DNA from: G963555815 sp965249615 [NCBI: bacterium] | GTDB taxonomy: Bacteria; UBA8248; JACPRG01 | Direction of reading: 5' to 3' | Length of the DNA stretch: 64,000 nucleotides | NCBI GenBank assembly: GCA_965249615.1 | Contig: CBDFMI010000005.1 | Coordinates: 62,001-126,000, forward strand | In this document: positions 17,577 to 24,454 of the stretch, one piece after another | Layout: each line of letters opens with the position of its first letter | How positions within the stretch are numbered: the first letter of the stretch is position 1 | The notes under the pieces: generated by a model | What the model was told of the DNA's origin: nothing | Seen by the model: only the letters and a program-made list of their open reading frames with translations | Database searches by the model: none | Position numbers and translations under genes: made by a program

Positions 17577-18065
17577 GATCATTTGAAAGCCAGAAGTTCG
17601 TTGATCGTTAGAAGAGCGAACGGGCGGTACATACCTAAAAGAGAGAGCCCGGGCACCTTTGCATCACTACGGTGTCCGTACAAGACCGAGCCCATAACCG
17701 ACTCACACCGCGGGATCCTTGCCTCATTCCTGATGCTGGCCGTCCTCTTCTCGTCCTGTTCTTTTTCTCAGGCAAAGCTTCCCGTGGCGAAGGCGCCTCG
17801 TAGGGATTCAGCCCTTTGAAAGCCTTTCACCTCCCTCCTTGGCCTCGTAACGGGGGAACTGGATGTCTTGGGCCTCCCCTGCCATTTTCACTAGACCACT
17901 GACCTTCCAAGATCCCCGCGAAGTGCCCGAGCTCGCGGAGAACCTTACGAAACGGCCTTGAAGGCTGTCAAGTGAAAAATACCATAGGTAGGGGATTATT
18001 TATGATCGCCTACCGAATGTAGGAGGCTAAGCGAAAATTAGACGAAATGTATTAATTGGGAGAAT
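17577..18065. other. Intergenic stretch, no convincing gene
   Basis: About 490 bases between the nuclease gene and the YkgJ-family gene. A 78-codon frame at 17583-17819 ends in a short hydrophobic piece with a lipobox-like VLFSSC, but it lacks a ribosome site and any recognisable family, so I do not call it. The remainder shows only weak inverted repeats (for example around 17955-17972). Confidence 0.4.
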
Positions 18066-18623
18066 TTAGGCCAACAACCCGAGAAAATCTAAAAATCCTC
18101 GGTACGTCTTGCGTCTGATGCGACGACGGCGGTTCCACGTTTTCACTTTTTCGGAGTAGGCGTCGGCCTCACGCTCATTCCAATTCAGGAGTGCGCGCAG
18201 GCTCCGGCGGGTGACTTTGCCATCGGACTCATATAGACATTCTGCGACACGGCTCAGGGCAAGCCGTTCCACAGCGCCGGTTTTTGAGAGCGTGACCTCA
18301 AACGGATGCTGCCGGCAAGTGACGGGTCGGTGTTCGTAGATAGAACACTGGTCGTCAGGCGTGAGAAATACACAGCGGTTGCGCTTCCAGCGCAGGGCCA
18401 TCACGGCCCTGCCCTTTGTGAAGCGGACCCAAAGAGGATTGCGCTTGTCTAGGTTGACTTCGTCCTCTGGGAAAAAGTCCACGAATTCCTCGGGTGACTT
18501 CCCCGTTCCGTCAACGATGCGTTCGACGTCTTCCGTGCTGATGCACACCACCGTCTCTCGACAGCAGTTCCCGCAGCCGGTGCAACGGAATTTCAGCAGC
18601 TCGTGCCACTTTTCTGCGCTCAT
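18066..18623 (-). CDS. YkgJ-family cysteine-cluster protein
   Basis: A 185-residue member of the CxxCxxCC family (YkgJ/UPF0153), thought to bind zinc or an iron-sulfur cluster. The first motif is CTGCGNCC at about residues 14-21, and further cysteines follow in RNRCVFL, DQCSIYEHRPVTCRQHP and AECLYES. The C-terminal third is strongly basic (RRRRIRRKTYRG). The function is unknown across the family. It lies just outside the tRNA-flanked insert, on the chromosomal side of the duplicated tRNA fragment. Confidence 0.85.
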   Translation of the reverse strand: MSAEKWHELLKFRCTGCGNCCRETVVCISTEDVERIVDGTGKSPEEFVDFFPEDEVNLDKRNPLWVRFTKGRAVMALRWKRNRCVFLTPDDQCSIYEHRPVTCRQHPFEVTLSKTGAVERLALSRVAECLYESDGKVTRRSLRALLNWNEREADAYSEKVKTWNRRRRIRRKTYRGFLDFLGLLA

Positions 18624-18686
18624 ATCCCCCCGAAAATCACTGATAGAGAAAGGGTCACGACCATCGCCGCAACCCCTTGGATTCCA

Positions 18687-18731
18687 TGGTGGGCGATGCG
18701 GGACTCGAACCCACGGCCTTTGGTTCCGGAG
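18687..18731 (-). repeat. Duplicated 3' half of tRNA-Arg (putative att site)
   Basis: Forty-five bases match the 3' half of the intact tRNA-Arg(CCG) gene at 21593-21637, from the encoded CCA to the anticodon loop, with a single mismatch. The likeness continues outward over the tRNA-trailing hairpin (AACCCCTTGGATT in both copies, 18671-18683 and 21577-21589). The 5' half of a tRNA is absent here. This is the arrangement left by tyrosine-integrase elements that insert at tRNA 3' ends, so I read it as the distal attachment site of the insert spanning 18.69-21.59 kb. Confidence 0.8.
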
Positions 18732-18930
18732 TGCAGTTCTACATCGCCTCTAGTGCCGCATAGTACCTTGCAAAGCCACGGGTGACAAGGTTTTTCTGGT
18801 AATGGGACAGTATTACTGAATGACACCGAATCACATGGATTAGGGCGGGTTATGGACACCTATGTGGATCCTGAGTCGGGGGCTGGTGCCTTGTGTAATT
18901 TCTTTGACAGGGTTTATTGCTAGATCGGTG

Positions 18931-19422
18931 CTACTCATCTCCTCCGGATTCTTTTGGCTTCCAATTGCGTGCGAGCCGTCGAGCCTCAGCAAGCTGCTCA
19001 GGTGTCATGATCGAAGTGATGTCACTCAGATTTTCTAAGGCTAATTCACGAACCGTTCCAGTGCGATCCGAAGCTGACAGATAGAACCACATATGAGCCA
19101 AAACGGAGTTCTGCGGCACACCTAGGCCGTTGGCGTAAAAGAACCCGAGGCTGAACTGGGCTCGGAATGTTCCCTGTTCAGCCGCCTTTTGGTACCACTT
19201 CACTGCCTCGGCATAATCCTGCGGCACTCCCTGACCTTCTTGGTACATTCCCGCGATGTTAAACTGGGCGTCCACGTCTCCCTGTTCGGCCGAGAGCTTC
19301 CATTCCCTAAAGGCGGTCTTGTAATCGCCCCGTTTGTAGGCTTCAACTCCGTCACTAAATTCCGCCTGGGCCGGGGTGGCCACTAGGAGAAAAGCAACCA
19401 AAGCAAACATGCTTCGCTTCAT
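18931..19422 (-). CDS. Secreted Sel1-repeat (SLR) protein
   Basis: A 163-residue protein with a signal peptide (MKRSMFALVAFLLVATPAQA, cut likely after AQA) followed by Sel1-like/TPR repeats. The repeats are seen as AYKRGDYKTAFREW, then AQFNIAGMYQEGQGVPQDY and AQFSLGFFYANGLGVPQNS. Sel1 repeats form an alpha-solenoid for protein contacts. The start at 19422 is preceded by AGAGGTGA at good spacing. The C-terminal region (TPEQLAEARRLARNW) is typical of bacterial SLR proteins. It is the first gene inside the tRNA-flanked insert; its partner is not evident. Confidence 0.88.
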   Translation of the reverse strand: MKRSMFALVAFLLVATPAQAEFSDGVEAYKRGDYKTAFREWKLSAEQGDVDAQFNIAGMYQEGQGVPQDYAEAVKWYQKAAEQGTFRAQFSLGFFYANGLGVPQNSVLAHMWFYLSASDRTGTVRELALENLSDITSIMTPEQLAEARRLARNWKPKESGGDE

Positions 19423-19788
19423 ACAGGTCACCTCTTTTTCAACAGGAATCTAGGTAAAGTTTAGTCAGCCGAACGGGAAAAAGGCAATCGAAACACGTTC
19501 CTTCCGCCGCCCAGCTCGAAGTTCCCAGGAACAGGCGTCCAGACACCTCCTCTCCTCCAGAATTAACTGTTTTTAAGTCTAGCAAAGCCGCTTCCGCATT
19601 AGTAAAAGCTTCCTTCTCCCCCCTGGTGGCGATAGCATGCTGAGGGACAGGCAGACCAAAGGGAGGAGGCCCATTTCTGGCCTCTTGTTACAGTTCATGG
19701 CTACGGCATTGTTTGGGGGTTCTTTGGTTTTCAAAGAGGGCGAGCCTGATAAGTAGTTAGGGTCAGGTATCATCGAAGGAGATGACCA
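19423..19788. other. Intergenic stretch, nothing recognised
   Basis: About 365 bases between two divergently read genes of the insert. It must hold both promoters, but I find no clear -35/-10 pair. The last 15 bases carry the ribosome site (AAGGAG) of the next gene. No repeats or RNA genes were seen. Confidence 0.4.
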
Positions 19789-20505
19789 ATGAACGAGCCT
19801 CAGATAGACGTCTTAACGCAACGCTTGGACCGTCTGGAGCGGCAGAACAGATGGTGGAAGATCCTTGGTGTTTCCGCTATGGCCATTCTGGGGTTGGCCG
19901 TGTTTGTGGGAGCGACAGGGAGTAAGGAAAAGATCCAGGCGCAAACTGTAGAAGCAAGGAATTTTGTCCTTCGAGATGCGGACGGGCAAGCCGTAGGGAC
20001 TTTGGGCCTAGAGAAGGAACACGGTTGGCCAGTTCTTGCCTTGACCAATGCGAATGGGGAAACCGGAGTAGTGTTGTCTGCGACGGATGCTGAGCACGGG
20101 TCCTTCCTTCGTCTCAGTGATGAGGAAGGTAGAGATCGGGTGGTGTTGTCCGTGCCGAATTCTATTGGGCTAATTCTCCTCAAGGATGAAGAGAATAAAC
20201 CCCAGGCTGTACTAGGTGAAAGACTCCTTTCGCTCTACGACGAGAACGGAACACAACGGATGAAGATAGAAACGGCTGGCAACCCTGTGCTGCGTCTAAT
20301 GGATGAGGCCTCAGAAACCCGTGTTCTGTTGGACTCCTCCTTTGATGGATCACCGGCCATCCGGTTCTTCGATAATGGTGGAAAAACACGATTGGTGCTA
20401 GGCAGGGCCAGGTTTGCTACGGACGTAGGAGGTCTTTCAGTGCTACCTGTTTCTTCTATGGTTTTACTCAACGAAGACGAAAGGCCCATCTGGCAAGCGC
20501 CATAG
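19789..20505 (+). CDS. Membrane-anchored beta-repeat protein, paralogue of 49732-50217
   Basis: A 238-residue protein of unknown function. It has a short coiled coil (LTQRLDRLERQNRWWK), one membrane segment (about 27-45), then a series of short beta-type repeats of the form V-L-x-D-x-x-G/N-x. Examples are FVLRDADGQAVGTL, LALTNANGETGVVL and LSLYDENGTQRMKI. The start is ATG with AAGGAG upstream. The N-terminal 50 residues and the closing tripeptide (xAP after an Ile/Val-Trp pair) match the shorter protein at 49732-50217, so the family is multi-copy here. The topology suggests an inner-membrane anchor with a periplasmic repeat domain. No catalytic motif is seen. Confidence 0.75.
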   Translation: MNEPQIDVLTQRLDRLERQNRWWKILGVSAMAILGLAVFVGATGSKEKIQAQTVEARNFVLRDADGQAVGTLGLEKEHGWPVLALTNANGETGVVLSATDAEHGSFLRLSDEEGRDRVVLSVPNSIGLILLKDEENKPQAVLGERLLSLYDENGTQRMKIETAGNPVLRLMDEASETRVLLDSSFDGSPAIRFFDNGGKTRLVLGRARFATDVGGLSVLPVSSMVLLNEDERPIWQAP

Positions 20506-20569
20506 GCACAAAGAACAGGGGGAAGGAGGAAACAAATGGGCCTTCTTCAGATTTTCAAATAAAAGCATC

Positions 20570-20800
20570 ATGTCGGATGGTGTCAGCCGGAGCTTGAAGG
20601 GGGGTCTTACTACCCGCCAACTTAGGTCTTTGGGGAAAGCCATGCAGGCTAACCGTGAGAAATTCATGGCCACCTTAGTCGTTGCTTTTAAACGGGGCAT
20701 GAACCGAGACCCGAAAGTTCAGTTGAATCTAAGCAATGCCTTAGATGGGGTTATCAAAGAAGCGGGTTTGATGGCCAAAAAATTCGGACGTATGCCCTAA
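20570..20800 (+). CDS. Small basic protein of unknown function (start uncertain)
   Basis: A 76-residue basic protein with no recognised domain, predicted mostly helical (TRQLRSLGKAMQANREKFM). The ATG at 20570 has no ribosome site. A strong one (AAGGAGGAAACAA) precedes an ATG at 20536 in another frame, which would stop after eight codons. Removing one T from the TTTT at 20552-20555 would join it to this protein and give about 87 residues. It ends one base before the next gene, so the two are likely co-translated. It may be a soluble partner of the secreted protein that follows. Confidence 0.5.
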   Translation: MSDGVSRSLKGGLTTRQLRSLGKAMQANREKFMATLVVAFKRGMNRDPKVQLNLSNALDGVIKEAGLMAKKFGRMP

Positions 20801-20801
20801 A

Positions 20802-21491
20802 ATGAGAGCGCCCCTTGTAATTGTTCTAACGTTAATCCTGTCGACCCTAGCACCGTTCTTGCCAGCTCGGGGCCAGTCAGAGAGTGAAACCTTCCTGTAT
20901 GCGCGCGATTTCATTATCAGCCTTTCATATGCGAAGGCCGGTTTAGATCACGAACATAATATTCAAAGGCCTACCTATCTGGAGCTTTTGAATAAAACCA
21001 AGCTCGCAATAGCTGAGTACGAGAAAGCAGCTCGAACCCTCGAAGAATATACCCACAGCAATGATGAGGTAATTCAGGTGGGATCTGATGTAACGTTATC
21101 AACCTACGTTCAGTTAATTGAAACCAATAGGGCAATTCTCGCTGAAATTCAGGATCTCTCTAGATCTGAATCTCCTGCATTTGATTATGGCGCGTTCATT
21201 GACAGAGTTTCCGATCTTATGGTTGAGCAGGAGCAAGCGTGGAAGAATCTTCTTCCCGCCGCCATCTCTGTAACCTACGTGCTTAGAGAGAGTTCGGAGG
21301 AAGGCGAAGAACTTGATCGGCTAGGCATCACAACCGAGGAGAAGCGAGAATTGATCGCCCGCATCGATAGAACATTTGGTGAATCAGTGAAAGGGGGTCA
21401 GAAGGCAAGCCAGGAAGCAGTTGTGGGTGCAGCCGCTGAGCTTTATGAATTTCTGTCACAACCAGAGTGGAAGGGATTAGACGAGAAGTGA
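20802..21491 (+). CDS. Secreted helical protein of unknown function
   Basis: A 229-residue protein with a signal peptide (hydrophobic core VIVLTLILSTLAPFLPA, cleavage near ARG-QSE) and then mostly amphipathic helices with no family I recognise. The ATG overlaps the end of the preceding small gene by spacing (TAAAATG). Charged helical segments such as KTKLAIAEYEKAARTLEEY suggest a periplasmic coiled-coil or helical-bundle protein. It is the last gene of the insert before tRNA-Arg. No integrase or nuclease is present nearby. Confidence 0.65.
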   Translation: MRAPLVIVLTLILSTLAPFLPARGQSESETFLYARDFIISLSYAKAGLDHEHNIQRPTYLELLNKTKLAIAEYEKAARTLEEYTHSNDEVIQVGSDVTLSTYVQLIETNRAILAEIQDLSRSESPAFDYGAFIDRVSDLMVEQEQAWKNLLPAAISVTYVLRESSEEGEELDRLGITTEEKRELIARIDRTFGESVKGGQKASQEAVVGAAAELYEFLSQPEWKGLDEK

Positions 21492-21546
21492 CTGCGAATT
21501 CAAACGTTATAACCATCAACCGACTGGACGCCTATATGGACACCAG

Positions 21547-21584
21547 GCAAAAAGAAGGGGCCACCGCAATTGCTGTAACCCCTT
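21547..21584 (-). terminator. Terminator-like hairpin after tRNA-Arg
   Basis: Leftward from the tRNA 3' end, AAGGGG (21579-21584) pairs with CCCCTT (21555-21560) across an 18-base loop and is followed by CTTTTTG. A degenerate copy of the same hairpin lies beside the duplicated tRNA fragment (near 18647-18678). It is therefore part of the duplicated attachment region. Confidence 0.6.
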
Positions 21585-21592
21585 GGATTTTC

Positions 21593-21669
21593 TGGTGGGC
21601 GATGCGGGACTCGAACCCACGACCTTTGGTTCCGGAGACCAACGCTCTATCCAACTGAGCTAATCGCCC
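21593..21669 (-). tRNA. tRNA-Arg (anticodon CCG)
   Basis: A complete cloverleaf read leftward. The acceptor GGGCGAT pairs with ATCGCCC, and D-arm GCTC...GAGC, anticodon stem TTGGT/ACCAA with loop CTCCGGA (anticodon CCG, reading CGG), T-arm GTGGG-TTCGAGT-CCCGC, discriminator A and an encoded CCA are all present. It has its own promoter (21680-21707). Its 3' half is repeated at 18687-18731, marking it as an integration target. Confidence 0.95.
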
Positions 21670-21679
21670 CTTTCTTTAC

Positions 21680-21707
21680 ATTAAATGATGTTCTGGAAAT
21701 CTGTCAA
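21680..21707 (-). promoter_or_regulatory. Promoter of tRNA-Arg
   Basis: Perfect leftward -35 TTGACA (21702-21707), a 16-base spacer and -10 TTTAAT (21680-21685, 5/6). The predicted start falls only a few bases before the tRNA 5' end, as expected for a tRNA gene. Confidence 0.7.
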
Positions 21708-21759
21708 CGAAAGAGATCCCGATCAGGGGTGGGCCTCCCACGTTTTCGGCCGTCTGAAA

Positions 21760-23172
21760 TCAGGAGAGAGCGAACTGCTCCTCGGTGGGCTCCGCTCAGC
21801 AGTACCAGGGTTCTTCCAGGTAGGGGACCGTGGCCCGCGCAGGCGCGTGGATAGAATCCGGGAGCTTTCTCAGAGAGACGCCCGCTGCCTCATGGGCCAG
21901 CGTCCATATCTCCACAAAGACATTTTGGCGGGTTTCTCCCCGTTCATCTCCCGCCCTGACCAGTTCCAGGACATCCTTGTGCAATTGGTCCATCCTCGGG
22001 TCAGGATGTCGCCAAGAATAGCATAGAGCCGCCTCGTCAAATTCTCCCACTGTGTCCCTCGTTTCGGGCAGCTCCAGCAGCCTGGAGCCGGCCGGGATCA
22101 GGAGGCGAATCGCGAGTTGGATCGGGGCGACTTGCCCGATCAGGTCAAGCTCCGCCAGGACCGACAGCAGGTCCAGATAGCCCTCCATCGATGTCCACGG
22201 CGTGAACGTCACAAACGTGGGGTTTAGCCCCAGCTGCAGCTCCCTGAATATTTGGACGACACGGACAAAATCTTCGCGGGTGTGCCCTTTGTCCAGGATG
22301 GAGAGAATCCGGTCGTCCACAGACTCAACGGCGCTTGTGACGAAGAGACAACCGGTGTCCCTCAGGACAGGGAGGAAGTGAGAATGTTTCAGTAAATGCT
22401 CAACCTTGATGGTTGCGTCGTAGGTGACGTCCGGGTGTCGCTGGTGCAGGGCGTTCACCAGCCCAATGGAGTGGTGGATTCCGTTGAAAAAGTCCGGGTC
22501 TCCAAACGTGATGTGCTGCGCACCCGCGGCCACCTGTCTCTCGATGTCTTCTAGCACAACGTCTTGCTGGACGATCCGAAACGCCCCCTGATAGACCGGC
22601 ACGATGGGGCAATGACGGCAGAGGTGTTTGCAGCCGCGACTCGCCTCCGTATATCCCACAAGATGCTTCTGCCCGTTTCCCAGGTTCAATCGCGCATATT
22701 GGGACAGGGCCGCCAGATCGCTTCGGTCCGGGACCAGAAACCTTTGTTTGGCCAACGAGACAAGCGGTTCGGGCTGAAAATTTCCCGCCCCGCCGTTCTC
22801 CTTGTTGCGCAGTCTTCGAACAAGACTGACCAGCCCCTCCTCGAACTCGCCGCCGAGGATGGTGTCGACGCCGAGCTTCCTGAGGAAATCCTCGTTGACC
22901 GGAGCGTAGAGGCCGTAAAAACATAGTGTCGCATCCGGGTTGAGTGTTTTTAGCTGTTTGACAACCTGCGTGGCAATGCGCGTCGCCGTGTGCATGGGCA
23001 CGTAGAAAGCGATGAGGTCAGCGGCCCGGATCGTCTCCTCCTCCGGGCGTTGCCTGGAGAGGTCCACGCAAGTGACCGACGCCCCCTCCTGTCGCAGCCA
23101 GGCCGCGGGCGAGGCAAGTCCAAATGGCTGCCGCCCCAACTCGTAGGTCGATATCAGAACAATGTTCACCAA
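21760..23172 (-). CDS. CUAEP-tail radical SAM selenoprotein (UGA at 21796-21798 read as Sec)
   Basis: A 470-residue B12-binding-domain/radical SAM protein. Residues 1-130 form a cobalamin-binding-like Rossmann domain without the full DxHxxG motif. The radical SAM cluster motif is Cys181, Cys185 and Cys188 (RGCKHLCRHCP). A conventional reading stops at TGA after ...EEPWYC. Reading on gives C-U-A-E-P followed by TEEQFALS and a TGA at 21760-21762. This matches the CUAEP/CCAEP-tail radical SAM (seleno)protein family, whose selenoprotein members end this way. A SECIS-like hairpin lies 12 bases after the UGA. The substrate is unknown. It reads with yggX. The inference depends on selenocysteine machinery encoded outside the window. 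Confidence 0.88.
21764..21783 (-). promoter_or_regulatory. SECIS-like hairpin for the selenocysteine codon
   Basis: In the mRNA, GAGGAGC (21777-21783) pairs with GCUC-U-CUC (21764-21771) around the five-base loop AGUUC, with one bulged U. The stem begins 12 bases after the UGA and the loop 19 bases after it. In E. coli fdhF, as I recall it, the loop lies about 18 bases after the UGA. The apical GU and the bulged U agree with bacterial SECIS features, although the bulge here is on the 3' arm. Confidence 0.65.
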
Positions 23173-23193
23173 ATGTTCCCTTCAGCCATTCAC

Positions 23194-23472
23194 TCAGGGG
23201 GATTGGGGTGGGACGTAACCCTCAGGACGCGCTGCGCCTTCTCCAAACAAGAAGTCCTCTACCTGTTTGTTGAAGATCTTGTCCGTTTCCTCGTCCATCA
23301 AGTTGAGCTGGTACTCATTGACGACCATCTTGAAATGTTCCATGAACATGTTCCAGGCCTCTTCGGACACGTTTTCAAAAACCCGCTGGCCCAGATCGCC
23401 TGGGATCGGGGGTTCATCCAGCCCGGGCAACTGTCGTTTAAGCTTGACGCATTGGACCGTCCGCTGACCCAT
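23194..23472 (-). CDS. YggX-type Fe(2+)-trafficking / oxidative damage protection protein
   Basis: A 92-residue YggX-family protein: Cys8 in VQCVKLKR, the PGDLGQRVFENVSEEAW segment and the NEYQLN...MD core are family hallmarks. YggX is associated with protecting iron-sulfur clusters from oxidants and with iron handling. It lies 21 bases upstream of the selenoprotein start and reads into it, so the two are probably one transcript. That pairing suggests protection or supply of the radical SAM cluster, which is inference only. Confidence 0.9.
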   Translation of the reverse strand: MGQRTVQCVKLKRQLPGLDEPPIPGDLGQRVFENVSEEAWNMFMEHFKMVVNEYQLNLMDEETDKIFNKQVEDFLFGEGAARPEGYVPPQSP

Positions 23473-23591
23473 GACGATTCCTCCAAAACCTTTTGTAGTG
23501 AGGCTTCAGCGTCTTCCTGCTTTGCCCTTGAACCTGCTTTAAATCAATATAGCAGAATCCCATCTGCGGGCAATGAGATCTTCAGAGGTGA

Positions 23592-24146
23592 CTAAACCCT
23601 TTCATTCAACCCGCGCAGCCAGGACTCGACGGCCTTTGCAACCTCCTCTAGCTCCCCGTATGGGACCAATGTGACCAGTTGCGGGTGGTCTGTTTTCAAT
23701 TGAATGATGTTGGTGAGGTTGATCCCGAGTTTCCCGACCTCCGGATTGTAAAACCCGAGGATGCATTTCCCCTCGTGTATAAACCGCATTGAGTTGATTC
23801 CAGAACCGAGGCCTGCCTCGTCATAGCAGTAGATGGCGACAGAGGCTTGGCTTCGAAATAGGGCGTCTCTTTCAGAGACAAACCGGGCCAATATCTTGTC
23901 CTCACTCTCCTTGTTTTTAGCCGCTTCCAAATAGGACTGCCATTCTCTGTCGTAATATTCAAAAGGGTCACAGACCCTGTCGGCCAGGCTGTCGAGAGCG
24001 AGATCGGGAAATTGTGTTTGGTAGAATCGGAATTTGGTGTCGTAACCTAGGCCGGTTTGCTGAAGCGTCTTGATGACCGTCCGTTTAAAATTCCTGGTCC
24101 TGTCCGTCGCGTTCTTGCCTTTTCCACTCACGTAGCAGGGGATCAT
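23592..24146 (-). CDS. Conserved-looking protein of unknown function
   Basis: A 184-residue soluble protein I do not recognise. It alternates beta strands and helices, opening MIPCYVSGKGKNA and containing AIYCYDEAGLGSGINSMRF followed by EGKCILGFYNPEVGKLGIN. The last segment ends in an amphipathic helix (ELEEVAKAVESWLRGL). The Rossmann-like pattern, with a glycine-rich turn and a later strand-helix, recalls nucleoside deoxyribosyltransferase, SLOG or TIR-like folds, but no catalytic set can be assigned. It lies upstream of yggX in the same direction, 119 bases away. No signal peptide or membrane segment is present. Confidence 0.65.
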   Translation of the reverse strand: MIPCYVSGKGKNATDRTRNFKRTVIKTLQQTGLGYDTKFRFYQTQFPDLALDSLADRVCDPFEYYDREWQSYLEAAKNKESEDKILARFVSERDALFRSQASVAIYCYDEAGLGSGINSMRFIHEGKCILGFYNPEVGKLGINLTNIIQLKTDHPQLVTLVPYGELEEVAKAVESWLRGLNERV

Positions 24147-24454
24147 GACATTTTCCTAAGGATCGGCCCTATGGACGATCGATAGATCCCGTGATCCGTT
24201 TGGCTCCCTTCGGCAGCCCCGAGGGGTGGGAAGTTGGTTCATTCTACGGGGCTCCACGCTGCCAAGGTATTTCTCCCTCCTGACGACGCAAGGAGATATC
24301 TTTTGGACCATGATATTATTTACCTTTGCTAGAGGTGTTGCACCGCCAGGGCCAAGGAGAAGAGGCGGATACCGGCTTTTCGTGTTTTCCTTGTCGGTCT
24401 AATCATCGCCTCCAAGCTAAGATATAACCGATCCTGGAAACTTAGGGAAACCCC
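24147..24454. other. Divergent intergenic region, nothing firm
   Basis: About 308 bases between the unknown gene (leftward) and the antiporter gene (rightward). It must hold promoters for both. A possible -10 TATAAC lies near 24422-24427, but no convincing -35 is paired with it. No RNA structure or repeat was recognised. Confidence 0.35.

Noticed and set aside
17583-17819. A 78-codon frame with a lipobox-like VLFSSC near its end
   Set aside because: No ribosome site, the hydrophobic piece is far from the N-terminus, and only about 20 residues follow the Cys.
18905-18935. TTGACA at 18906 as a rightward promoter
   Set aside because: No fitting -10 lies 16-18 bases on, and it points into the 3' end of the leftward Sel1 gene.
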